Assembly (NCBI GenBank): GCA_025927935.1 | Contig: JAICKM010000133.1 | Span: 1 to 12,102 of the forward strand | Direction of reading: 5' to 3' | Source: Chloroflexia bacterium | Lineage (GTDB): Bacteria; Chloroflexota; Chloroflexia; QHBQ01; JADMIH01 | DNA: 12,102 bases | Shown: positions 1-7,096 of the stretch, piece by piece | Numbering within the stretch: position 1 is the stretch's first letter | Layout of the letters: every line of letters starts with the position of its first letter | The notes under the pieces: model-generated | What the model saw: only the letters and a program-made list of their open reading frames with translations | The model's database searches: none | Told to the model about the DNA's origin: nothing | Position numbers and translations under genes: made by a program

Positions 1-1313
1 ACGCCCGGCGGCCCGACAAAGCAGAGGATCGGCGAGCGCATTTTGCCCTGCGCCAACCGGCGCACGGCCATGTACTCCAGGATGCGCTCCTTGACCTTGG
101 GCAAGCCATAATGGTTGGCTTCCAGCATACGCGCCGCATCGGGAATGTTCAGGTGGTCAGAGGTTTGCTGGCTCCAGGGCAGCGTGACCAGCCAGTCGAG
201 ATAGGTGCGGATGATGCCGACCTCCGGGGCCATCGGCGGCATAATCTGGAGCCGCTCCAGTTCCTCGACCGCCTTTTTGTGCACCTCCTCCGGCATGCCC
301 GCCGCCTCGATTTTGGTGCGCAGTTCGTTCGACTCGCGCGTCTGCGGGTCGTCCTCGCCCAGTTCGTGCTGGATCGCCTTGATCTGCTCGCGCAGATAAT
401 ATTCGCGCTGCGACTTGTCGACTTCCTTCTGCACCTCGGTCTGGATGCGGCTCTCCAGGTCGAGCACATCGACCTCTTTCGCCAGCATAATCGAGAGTTT
501 TTGCAGCCGCTCCGCCGGGTCCTGCGTCGCCAGGATCTCCTGGCGCTTCTCCAGGTCGAGTTGCACCGAGGAGGCGATCAGATCGGCCAGCCAGCCCGGC
601 TCCTCGACATTCAGCGCGGCTACATAAGCGTCCTCGGGCAGCGTGCGGCTCATCTTGACCACTTTTTCAAAAAGGGCCAGCACCGCCCGCATCATCGCCT
701 CGACCGGCAGGTTGCGCTCGTCCGGCTCGGGAATGACGCGGCCCTGCGCGCGCAGAAATGGATGGGCCTGCGTGTAGCGCTGGATCTCGACGCGACGCTG
801 CCCCTGCACCAGCAGGGCCGTGGTGCCGTCGGGCATCTTCAGCACGCGGCCAATGGCGAGTTCCACGCCAATGGGGTAGAGATCGCGCGGGGTTACGTCT
901 TCGACTTCGGGTTCGCGCTGGGCCACGGCCAGGATGCGGTGGTCGGTGGCGACCGACTCGGCCACCGCCGCCAGCGATACTTCCCGGCCCACGAAGAACT
1001 GCGTGACCATATGCGGGAAGATGACCATGTCGCGCAACGGGATCACCGGCAGATGGAGCAAATCGCCGTCCGTGGCCGGGGGCGCGCCAAACTGGTTGCC
1101 GGACGGGTCGAAGTCCAGATCGAGCAACTCCGCGGGGCCGGCGTCGATGGCGACTTCGGCGCGGATATGGCGCGGCGGGCGCGTCCGTTTGCGGCGGGGC
1201 GCGGGGCGCACGTCCGGTTCGCCCGGTTCCGCCGGGGGCGCCTCGGGGTTCGGGCTGGGCGGAGCATCGTCCGTGCTCGCGGGGGGGATGGATTGTTTCT
1301 TACGTTCGGCCAT
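1..1313 (-). CDS. lon: ATP-dependent Lon protease, N-terminal part (cut by window edge)
   Basis: Lon is a cytoplasmic AAA+ serine protease that degrades misfolded and regulatory proteins. Reading leftward from the ATG at 1313, 437 residues are visible. Residues 1-84 are a Pro/Arg-rich extension. The Lon substrate-binding (LAN/PUA-like) domain starts near LHLPVIPLRDMVIFP (about 87-100). A helical region follows, with the family motifs KSQREYYLREQIKAIQ (about 300-315), GMPEEV (339-344) and YLDWLVTLPW (371-380). The visible part ends in ILCFVGPPG, the start of the Walker A loop, so the rest of the ATPase domain and the Ser/Lys protease domain lie outside the window. The start is supported by a GAGGTAG Shine-Dalgarno (1322-1328) 8 nt upstream and by the N-terminal motif spacing. 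It has its own promoter. The N-terminal extension is longer than in typical Lon, which begins almost directly with the LPLLPLRD motif. Identification is secure. Confidence 0.96.
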   Translation of the reverse strand, partial: MAERKKQSIPPASTDDAPPSPNPEAPPAEPGEPDVRPAPRRKRTRPPRHIRAEVAIDAGPAELLDLDFDPSGNQFGAPPATDGDLLHLPVIPLRDMVIFPHMVTQFFVGREVSLAAVAESVATDHRILAVAQREPEVEDVTPRDLYPIGVELAIGRVLKMPDGTTALLVQGQRRVEIQRYTQAHPFLRAQGRVIPEPDERNLPVEAMMRAVLALFEKVVKMSRTLPEDAYVAALNVEEPGWLADLIASSVQLDLEKRQEILATQDPAERLQKLSIMLAKEVDVLDLESRIQTEVQKEVDKSQREYYLREQIKAIQHELGEDDPQTRESNELRTKIEAAGMPEEVHKKAVEELERLQIMPPMAPEVGIIRTYLDWLVTLPWSQQTSDHLNIPDAARMLEANHYGLPKVKERILEYMAVRRLAQGKMRSPILCFVGPPG

Positions 1314-1370
1314 GGATCGGGCTACCTCATGGGCCGGCGGTGCGCGCCGGCGCGGCGGACTCTGTGGCCC

Positions 1371-1399
1371 AGTATATGCGACAGGCAGGGATGCGTCAA
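1371..1399 (-). promoter_or_regulatory. sigma70-type promoter of lon
   Basis: On the minus strand, TTGACG (complement of 1394-1399) and TATACT (complement of 1371-1376) are separated by exactly 17 nt. Each hexamer matches the sigma70 consensus at 5 of 6 positions. The predicted transcript starts near 1364 and leaves a leader of about 50 nt before the lon ATG. I saw no CIRCE or HAIR heat-shock operator near it. Confidence 0.75.
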
Positions 1400-1457
1400 G
1401 GTTTTGGACTCGTTTTTGCTAACCGCTAGCCAGGGGTCCGCCCGACCCGCTATGCTT

Positions 1458-1486
1458 TTGCGTAAAACCAGGATTCATAGTACAAT
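1458..1486 (+). promoter_or_regulatory. promoter of the DUF151 nuclease gene
   Basis: TTGCGT (1458-1463) and TACAAT (1481-1486) are 17 nt apart. The -10 matches consensus at 5 of 6 positions and the -35 at 3 of 6. The predicted start near 1493 leaves a leader of about 30 nt that contains the strong GAGGAGG ribosome binding site at 1511-1517. Confidence 0.6.
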
Positions 1487-1524
1487 ACAAAGTAGATTGG
1501 CCGCTCGCTAGAGGAGGAACCGCC

Positions 1525-2091
1525 ATGATTGAAGCGAAAGTTGATAGTATTCGGGTAAGCCTCGTGACTCAGCAGCGCGTGGTCATCCTCAAAGATCTGA
1601 CAATGGAACGCTACCTGCCGATCTGGATAGGCCATTGCGAGGCGGACGCCATCGCGTTTGCGATACAAGAGGTGCCGATCTCGCGCCCCTTGACGCATGA
1701 TTTACTCTGTACCATTATTAGCGAACTGGGCGCGCGGGTTACGCACGTCCTGATCAACGACCTGCGCGACGACACCTACTACGCCCGGTTGGTGCTGGAT
1801 GTCAACGGCCGGCATGCCGAGATCGACTGCCGGTCCAGCGATGCCGTCGCTATCGCCGTGCGCGTCCATAGCCGCATCTATGTCGATGAGAGCGTGATGG
1901 AGCGCGGCGGTGTGACCCTGGATGGTGAGCCTGCCGGGGCCGGCGCCGAAGCCGGCGCCGACCATCCGGAGGAAGCGGGCAGCGAAGGTCCCAAGCCCGA
2001 CGATGAGCGGCTGTCGGTCTTCCGGGATTTCATCAACAGCCTGGATATCGACGACATCGACCGGCCTGGCCGCGAGGAGAATCGCGGTTAG
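1525..2091 (+). CDS. bifunctional nuclease family protein (DUF151/BFN)
   Basis: This 188-residue cytoplasmic protein has the BFN domain (DUF151, about residues 4-125). Conserved blocks are LPIWIGHCEADAIAF (31-45), RPLTHDLL (54-61), and the strand-helix motif AEIDCRSSDAVAIAVR (98-113), which corresponds to the family's DCRPSDAIALA signature. Characterised relatives have DNase and RNase activity or act in DNA-damage and stress signalling, but the physiological substrate is generally unclear. A Gly/Ala/Glu-rich linker (135-160) leads to a short acidic C-terminal helix (FRDFINSLDIDDID, 167-180), a tail often seen in this family. GAGGAGG lies 7 nt before the ATG. The gene has its own promoter and terminator, so it is probably monocistronic. 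It is divergent from lon; both are stress-linked families, but co-regulation is only a guess. Confidence 0.92.
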   Translation: MIEAKVDSIRVSLVTQQRVVILKDLTMERYLPIWIGHCEADAIAFAIQEVPISRPLTHDLLCTIISELGARVTHVLINDLRDDTYYARLVLDVNGRHAEIDCRSSDAVAIAVRVHSRIYVDESVMERGGVTLDGEPAGAGAEAGADHPEEAGSEGPKPDDERLSVFRDFINSLDIDDIDRPGREENRG

Positions 2092-2136
2092 GCCCGCCGG
2101 CGGCGCCTCCTGACCTCTACAACTAGCGCAGTTTTG

Positions 2137-2175
2137 CACGCCTCCGGCCGCCCGGCCGGAGGCGTGTGCTGTTTT
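2137..2175 (+). terminator. intrinsic terminator after the DUF151 gene
   Basis: A perfect 14-bp GC-rich inverted repeat (2137-2150 with 2153-2166) is followed by TGCTGTTTT (2167-2175). It lies 45 nt after the DUF151 stop. The U tract is short, but the stem is very stable. On the opposite strand the stem is followed by an A-rich stretch rather than U's, so it should work only rightward. Confidence 0.75.
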
Positions 2176-2301
2176 AACGGTCGCTGACTCTTACGTCCCA
2201 CCCTCATGGCCCACGCAGGCGCCCGCGCCATCCCTGATTGCCGTGTTCGGGTAGACGCGGCACGCCGGGGTGTGCGGGCAGGAGTGTAAAGGAACAAGAC
2301 C

Positions 2302-2526
2302 ATGAAGAAGATGCAGCAGCGCCAGTGGAAAGATCTCCCGCCCGCCCGGCAGCGACGGCTCATTATCACCGCGCTGGTCCAACTGACCCTCACGAGCATG
2401 GCCTTGTGGGACCTGGCCCACCGGCCGGCCTCACAAATCAAGGGCAACAAGCGCGTGTGGGCGGTATTCGCGTTTGTGCAGCCTGTGGGTCCCCTCGCGT
2501 ACCTGTTGTTCGGGCGCAAACGGTAA
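2302..2526 (+). CDS. small PLDc_N-type membrane protein
   Basis: This 74-residue protein has a basic N-terminus (1-20) and two hydrophobic segments: about 20-39, and 50-69, the latter containing WAVFAFVQPVGPLAYLLFGRK. Both sequence and layout fit the phospholipase D-nuclease N-terminal domain (PLDc_N), the two-helix anchor normally found before PLD or cardiolipin-synthase domains. The RPASQIKGNKRVW block and the terminal GPLAYLLFGRKR are typical. Here the domain stands alone with no catalytic HKD domain after it. Many bacteria have such stand-alone copies, of unknown function. AAAGGA (2288-2293) lies 8 nt before the ATG. The gene is convergent with the glycosylase gene; the stops are 22 bp apart with no clear terminator between them. 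I see no convincing promoter in 2176-2301. Confidence 0.85.
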   Translation: MKKMQQRQWKDLPPARQRRLIITALVQLTLTSMALWDLAHRPASQIKGNKRVWAVFAFVQPVGPLAYLLFGRKR

Positions 2527-2548
2527 GCGCCTGCGCGGGCGGACGCAT

Positions 2549-3490
2549 TTATCCGGCGGGCGCCTTGAGCAGCGGACTGGTGCCGCCCCAATAGCCGCGG
2601 AAGTGGTCGTAGAACAGCCAGACCTGTGCGTAGCCGGATAGCGCGCCGTAGCGGGCGCGAAACAGGTCGCCCACGCGGCGGTAGGCCGCGCCCGTCAGCC
2701 CCTTGACGCTCGGTTTCTCGCCGGGCGCCAGCGGCACCCCGGAGTGGTCGCGGCCCCAGAGCTGCTGGGCCATCTGCCAGATGTGCGTATCCACCGGCAC
2801 CGCCTCGGTGTGGTCCAGGCTGAACAGGCAGACGCAATCGGCCACCTTGGGACCAACGCCGCGCAGGCCCACCAGCGCGGCATGGGCCACCGGGTAGGGC
2901 ACGGTCCCCAGGCCGCGCAGCCATCCCGGCCCGCGCGCCACCAGTTGCCCGCCCAGGTCCACCAGCCGCCCCGCCCGGTAGCCCAGTCCTGTCGCGGCCT
3001 GCAAGCGCGCGGGGTCGGCGGCGGCCAGCGCGGCGGCGGTGGGGAAGGCATGGTAAATTCGCCCGTCGATGGTGTCGAGGGCCGGGCCGAGCAGCGCGCT
3101 CATGCGGCGGATGCCCGCGGCGATGCGCGGCACCTGGTTCGCGGTGGAGCAGATGAAGGACAGCAGGCACTCGTCGGGGTCCTGGCGCATCAGGCGCAGG
3201 CCCGGCGCGCGGGCGATGGGGCCGGCCAGGGCCGGATCGGCGGCGATCAGGGCCGCCTGGATGGCGGGCAGGTCCACATCCAGCAGAAACAGGTTCCGCA
3301 GCAGCGGCTCGACGTCGCCCGTCGTGGCCGCGTAGTGCAGGCGCGCCCCCTCCTGGCGCAGGGTGATGATGGAATCGCGCACGACACCTCGCCAGGCGCC
3401 GTCCGGCAGGCGCTCCCAGCGGAACGCCTGCCCGCAGGCCAGGGTATCGTCTAACGAGAACTGCCGGGGGTCGTACTCCAGAACGGGCAT
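2549..3490 (-). CDS. ogg: 8-oxoguanine DNA glycosylase/AP lyase (OGG1 type)
   Basis: This base-excision repair enzyme removes 8-oxoguanine from DNA and nicks the abasic site. The 313 residues match OGG1-family architecture. The OGG_N domain has CGQAFRW (19-25), whose glycine position reads 8-oxoG in the family. The HhH-GPD domain has the hairpin LVGLRGVGPKVADC (206-219). Lys215 aligns with the Schiff-base lysine and Asp234 in VPVDTH (231-236) with the catalytic aspartate; their 19-residue separation equals that of human Lys249/Asp268. The C-terminal GYAQVWLFYDHFR (286-298) is also typical. The start is only 12 bp after the anti-sigma stop, with no good Shine-Dalgarno, so translational coupling is likely and the gene is probably the last of the sigma operon. 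The asparagine expected to contact the orphan cytosine appears to be Ala117. Confidence 0.93.
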   Translation of the reverse strand: MPVLEYDPRQFSLDDTLACGQAFRWERLPDGAWRGVVRDSIITLRQEGARLHYAATTGDVEPLLRNLFLLDVDLPAIQAALIAADPALAGPIARAPGLRLMRQDPDECLLSFICSTANQVPRIAAGIRRMSALLGPALDTIDGRIYHAFPTAAALAAADPARLQAATGLGYRAGRLVDLGGQLVARGPGWLRGLGTVPYPVAHAALVGLRGVGPKVADCVCLFSLDHTEAVPVDTHIWQMAQQLWGRDHSGVPLAPGEKPSVKGLTGAAYRRVGDLFRARYGALSGYAQVWLFYDHFRGYWGGTSPLLKAPAG

Positions 3491-3502
3491 GCGGGGCGGC
3501 GG

Positions 3503-5566
3503 CTACCGCGCCGGTTCCACCGGCAAGTCGATGGGCGGGCCGACGCTGCTGCCCGTGGTGTCCACCTGCAACACCCGTTCGGCGCCGTTCGGGGCGGCCT
3601 CGCGATAAATCAGGTACTGCCCATTCGGCGTCCAGGTCAGGCTACCGGGCACAAACTGGCCCGGCTCCAGCATAATCAGGTGATAGGCCGCGCCGGCCAG
3701 CGGATCGGGGCGCACGCAGACCTGCGCGGGCGCGTTGCTGGGGTGGGTGAGCGCCGCGGCCTGCCCGGCGGGCGCCACCACCAGGTCGTCGTACTCGTCA
3801 CTGGGCAGCGTCGCCAGCGGGATCAGATTGGACTCCAGCGCGCCGCCGGCCGGTAAGGTGAGGCGCTGCAACTGCTTGTCGGCCAGCAACAAAATCCAGG
3901 CAGCCTCGGTGGAGCTGTCGGGCGGCATCCAGGCATACTGGGTCACGGCTGGGCGCCGGGCGGTGTTCGGCAGCAGCGAGCGCAGCGAACTGCCGTCGGG
4001 CCGCACGCCGTAGAGGTCCAGACCATCGCGCCCCCCGGCCAGGAAGGTGATCCAGAGCCGGTCGGGAGCGACGTGCAGGCTACGCGCCTGCGCGCCGTCA
4101 TTGGGCAGGCTCTGGAAGTTTGCCAGTAGCGCGCGGGCGCCGTCTGTTGTCGCCGCCAGCCGCCACAGCCCGCGCGTGCCGCCTTCTTTCGCCAGGGCGA
4201 CCAGTTCATGTTCGCCGTACCAGGCCACGGCCTGGATCTCGTCGGTGTGCCAGAGTACGGTCGCGCCGGACCCGCTGAGAGTGCGCACTTCCAGTGTCTG
4301 CGCGGGCTGCCCGGCAGCCGAGCCGGCGAGCAATACCGCGAGATGCGTCAGGTCGTTCGACAGCGCAAAGCTGCGGACACGGCCGTCGGTGGTGAGTTGG
4401 TGCAGACTGTTGCCCGCGCTATCCGCTTCCCAGAGGTTGCCGTTACGCAGGAAGAGCAAGGGCGCGTAGCCGCCGCGGGGCGGGAGACCGGCGGCCGGTT
4501 GGAAGCTACGGACGACGGCATCGAACACAGCCGTGCCGTCGGGCGTGGCGAAATCGACCCCTAGATCATTGGCCGCCAGAGCGGGGCTGCTGTCCAGCGC
4601 CAGCCGGTAGACCAGCGGCCCAGCGAACAAAAAGGTGGCCTGGCGCCGGTGCCCGCTCTTTTCGCTGACGGTCCGCAGCCCGGTCAGACCGGCCACCGTG
4701 CCGGCCAGGGCCGTGACCTGGGCGCCCGGCTCCATCCAGTGCGCCACCACCTCGTTGTCGGACAGCCCGGCCCGGTTGTCGAGCACGTCCACCGCCAGCG
4801 TATAGTCCGGGGCGCCGCTGTTCGGCACGGTCCAGGGGCGGACAATGCGATGGGCCAGCACGCCGGGCGTCGGTGGCAGCCCGGCGCTCGTCCACCAGTT
4901 AGCCGGATAGTTGAAAGCATAGCCGTAGCTCTCATCGCGCACGGTATGCTGGGTGCCGGCGTCTTCGCTGGGCGTCCAGAAGGTGGCCGTGGGGCTGGCG
5001 GTATGCGCGCCGGTCGCCGTGTAGGTGGTGAGGACCGACACCACCTGGGTCGGCTGGGGCTTGGGCAGCCCCTCGGTGATAGCGACGGCGCCGGTGGGCA
5101 CGGGCAAGACGATGCCCGACGTGGCGCTTGCCGCAGCCGCGTTGGCAGTTGGCACGGCGCCATCCAGGGATAGCCGGTTGCCCGCCATTTGCCAGACGAG
5201 CACACCGGCCGCCGCGACGAGCAGCATGGCGAAGCCGCTGGCGAAAGTGCCGAACAGCCGTCCGGCCTGGGGCCGTGCCCGGCGTGCCGCCGGAGCCACC
5301 GCGACCGCCCGGCGCGTAATGGCGATCTCGTCGGGCCGCGCCCTTTCATCCGCATCCAACGACTCGAGAAAGCGGGTACGCAGGCGGGCATCCGGCTGAT
5401 AATAGGGCAAGCTGCCCACATGAGCCTTTGCCATCCGGTGCTGCGCGAGGAGCGCGCTACAGGTTGGGCAGGTCGCCAGGTGCGCTTCTACCTGCCGGCG
5501 TTCTGCCGGGTTTGCTTCTCCATCGACATACTTCGATACCAGCGGCCGGCACTGGGCACACTTCAT
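3503..5566 (-). CDS. membrane anti-sigma factor: zinc-finger domain, one TM helix, WD40/TolB-like ectodomain
   Basis: This is the likely antagonist of the ECF sigma factor encoded just upstream. Residues 1-40 form a zf-HC2 (ZAS) domain with Cys3, Cys6, His29, Cys33 and Cys36; the H-x3-C-x2-C motif that binds zinc in RsrA/ChrR-type anti-sigmas is intact. A basic linker precedes one transmembrane helix (about 105-128), followed by a Thr/Pro/Ala-rich spacer (about 135-205). The extracytoplasmic part starts with a PsbP-like segment (YGYAFNYPANWW, 214-225). From about 375 it continues with beta-propeller-like repeats such as RNGNLWEADSAGNSLHQLTT and TWTPNGQYLIYRE. At 687 residues it is far longer than a minimal anti-sigma. 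The ATG overlaps the sigma stop (ATGA), indicating translational coupling and equal dosage. The ectodomain is probably the signal-sensing part; its ligand is unknown. The domain names for the ectodomain are tentative. Confidence 0.88.
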   Translation of the reverse strand: MKCAQCRPLVSKYVDGEANPAERRQVEAHLATCPTCSALLAQHRMAKAHVGSLPYYQPDARLRTRFLESLDADERARPDEIAITRRAVAVAPAARRARPQAGRLFGTFASGFAMLLVAAAGVLVWQMAGNRLSLDGAVPTANAAAASATSGIVLPVPTGAVAITEGLPKPQPTQVVSVLTTYTATGAHTASPTATFWTPSEDAGTQHTVRDESYGYAFNYPANWWTSAGLPPTPGVLAHRIVRPWTVPNSGAPDYTLAVDVLDNRAGLSDNEVVAHWMEPGAQVTALAGTVAGLTGLRTVSEKSGHRRQATFLFAGPLVYRLALDSSPALAANDLGVDFATPDGTAVFDAVVRSFQPAAGLPPRGGYAPLLFLRNGNLWEADSAGNSLHQLTTDGRVRSFALSNDLTHLAVLLAGSAAGQPAQTLEVRTLSGSGATVLWHTDEIQAVAWYGEHELVALAKEGGTRGLWRLAATTDGARALLANFQSLPNDGAQARSLHVAPDRLWITFLAGGRDGLDLYGVRPDGSSLRSLLPNTARRPAVTQYAWMPPDSSTEAAWILLLADKQLQRLTLPAGGALESNLIPLATLPSDEYDDLVVAPAGQAAALTHPSNAPAQVCVRPDPLAGAAYHLIMLEPGQFVPGSLTWTPNGQYLIYREAAPNGAERVLQVDTTGSSVGPPIDLPVEPAR

Positions 5567-6249
5567 CGGTCCTGATCTCCAGTTAACGACTTATAGACTT
5601 TGATGAACTTTTCCCGTCCGCGAAATACACGCACCGCGACCAGATTGGGCGCGATGCCCAGGGCGGCGCCGATCTCCTTATAGGACAAGCCCTGATGCAA
5701 ATGCAGCACCAGGGCGACGCGATAATCGTCGGGCACGGCCTGGAGGGCGCGATGGACCGCGTCCTGATTGGGTACCGTCATCCCTGGATCGCCGCCGGGG
5801 GCCGGTGGCTCGAACTCTTCCAGGAACGGCACCCAGGTGATGCGCTTACGGCGGCGCAGGGCGTCCAGGGCAGTGTTGGTGGCGATACGGTACAACCACG
5901 GGGCCAGTTGCAGATCCGCGTCCGTGCGGGCCAGCGCCTGGTAGGCTTTGAGGAAGGAGTCCTGCGCCAGGTCGTTGGCCGTCTCCCAGTCGCCGACCAC
6001 CCGATACAGATAGTTCACGATGGGGGTCTGATAGCGATCGAACAGGGCCGCGAAAGCCTCGCGGTCTCCGGCGCGGGCACGCTGAACTAGCGCGGCCTCG
6101 TCGGCCTCCTGGACGACGGGCGCCGCGCTCTCCGGCGCGAGGGCCGGGGGGGCAATGGGCGGGCGGGGCGGCGCGCCGGCTTCAGCCGGCTTGGCGGCGC
6201 CGATGCCCGTTAAACGGGTACGGCCCAGCATGGCGTAGCTACTGATCAT
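5563..6249 (-). CDS. ECF-type RNA polymerase sigma factor (sigma70 family)
   Basis: This protein redirects RNA polymerase to a stress regulon and is probably held at the membrane by the adjacent anti-sigma. From the ATG at 6249 it has 228 residues. Residues 1-50 are an Ala/Pro-rich leader. Sigma region 2 (about 52-135) contains DREAFAALFDRYQTPIVNYL and DLAQDSFLKAYQAL (-10 recognition). Region 4 (about 163-213) contains VPDDYRVALVLH and the helix-turn-helix LSYKEIGAALGIAPNLVAVR (-35 recognition). There is no C-terminal SnoaL or other extension. An in-frame TTG at 6255 is also possible, but GAGGG (complement of 6260-6264) is 10 nt from the ATG and only 4 nt from the TTG, so ATG is preferred. 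The stop overlaps the anti-sigma start. The transcript probably continues through the anti-sigma gene into the glycosylase gene. Confidence 0.92.
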   Translation of the reverse strand: MISSYAMLGRTRLTGIGAAKPAEAGAPPRPPIAPPALAPESAAPVVQEADEAALVQRARAGDREAFAALFDRYQTPIVNYLYRVVGDWETANDLAQDSFLKAYQALARTDADLQLAPWLYRIATNTALDALRRRKRITWVPFLEEFEPPAPGGDPGMTVPNQDAVHRALQAVPDDYRVALVLHLHQGLSYKEIGAALGIAPNLVAVRVFRGREKFIKVYKSLTGDQDR

Positions 6250-6381
6250 TCCCAAATAGCCCTCGACGTCACAGGTGAAGCGGCAACTCTCCCAGGATAG
6301 CTGCGTCGTTGCAGCACTTCCGGTGAGGGGCAGTCGCGGGTCGCGATTACCACCTTTAAGACGCCAAAGAGCAGGCGAATA

Positions 6382-7086
6382 TTACATCCGTATTATATCA
6401 TGTCCGGCGGGGACATCCTCGTGCGGCGGGGACGGGCGCAATCGCCGGTGCATCAGCGCCCCGGCGACGACCAGGCCCAGCGCGGCCGCCAATCCCCAGG
6501 CCGACCAGGGATACACGCCCAGTACATCCTTTAATACGGGATCGGAGGCAATTAAGTTCCCTGCTACCAGCAGCAATATCGCGCCGCCCACATACACCAG
6601 CCAGGGCAGCTTGCCCAGCAGCACGGCGACCACGGTGCCGCCGGCCAGGATGACGGCCATGCTGAGCACCAACCCGATGATGAGTAGCCCCAGGTTGCCG
6701 TGCGCGGCGGCCGCCACGGCCAGCATGTTGTCCATGCTCATCGTCAGGTCGGCGACGATGATCGTGCGCAGCGCCGCGCCGAAAGTGCCCTCGGTAGCGA
6801 CCCGGATGGCTTCGGCGCCGTCGCCCGGCACCAGGAGCCGGTAGGTGATCCAGGCCAGGACCAGACCGCCGCCCGCTTGCAGGAGCGGGATGCGCAACAG
6901 CAGCGCGGCCACCGCGGTGAGCACCACGCGTAACACAATCGCGCCCAGGCCGCCGATGATCATCGCGCGCTGCTTCTGCGCGGCGGGCAGGGTGCGCACC
7001 GCCATGCCGATGACGACCGCATTGTCCCCGCTGAGCAGCAGGTTGACCATGATAATACTGAAGAGTGCCGCGCCTACGTGTTCCAC
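6382..7086 (-). CDS. TerC family integral membrane protein (YjbE-like)
   Basis: This 234-residue inner-membrane protein has about seven hydrophobic segments. It carries the two TerC family signatures: LLLSGDNAVVIGMAVR (16-31, Asp21) and VADLTMSMDNMLAVAA (111-126, Asp113 and Asp119). Their paired acidic residues are thought to bind metal. Bacterial TerC relatives have been linked to manganese efflux, including metalation of exported proteins; the substrate here is not shown. The C-terminus (about 213-234) is a short polar tail with several histidines. The start is GTG at 7086, backed by AGAGG with a 5-nt spacer. No yybP-ykoY manganese riboswitch is visible upstream. Instead there is a hairpin element between this gene and the MFS gene, with which it probably once formed an operon. 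The sigma promoter lies inside its 3' end. Confidence 0.9.
   Translation of the reverse strand: MEHVGAALFSIIMVNLLLSGDNAVVIGMAVRTLPAAQKQRAMIIGGLGAIVLRVVLTAVAALLLRIPLLQAGGGLVLAWITYRLLVPGDGAEAIRVATEGTFGAALRTIIVADLTMSMDNMLAVAAAAHGNLGLLIIGLVLSMAVILAGGTVVAVLLGKLPWLVYVGGAILLLVAGNLIASDPVLKDVLGVYPWSAWGLAAALGLVVAGALMHRRLRPSPPHEDVPAGHDIIRM
6392..6400 (-). promoter_or_regulatory. extended -10 promoter for the sigma/anti-sigma/glycosylase operon
   Basis: On the minus strand TGATATAAT (complement of 6392-6400) is a perfect TATAAT with an upstream TGn extension. It lies inside the 3' end of the TerC-family gene. No good -35 is visible, as is common for extended -10 promoters. The predicted start near 6385 gives a leader of about 135 nt. 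I could not find a convincing ECF-type GGAAC/CGTC pair in the leader, so autoregulation is not shown. Confidence 0.5.
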
Positions 7087-7096
7087 AACTTCCTCT

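Noticed and set aside
111..1511. 466-residue open frame on the plus strand
   Set aside because: It is antisense to lon, whose domains and promoter are clear on the other strand. The translation is Arg/Leu/His-rich with no recognisable domain.
1314..1524. Heat-shock operator (CIRCE or HAIR) for lon
   Set aside because: A GCTAACCGCTAGC stretch caught my eye, but it lacks the required inverted repeat spacing and sequence of both operators.
2088..3170. 360-residue minus-strand open frame overlapping the glycosylase gene
   Set aside because: It overlaps the well-supported OGG1 gene in another frame and is Arg/Gly/Pro-rich, typical of GC-rich shadow frames.
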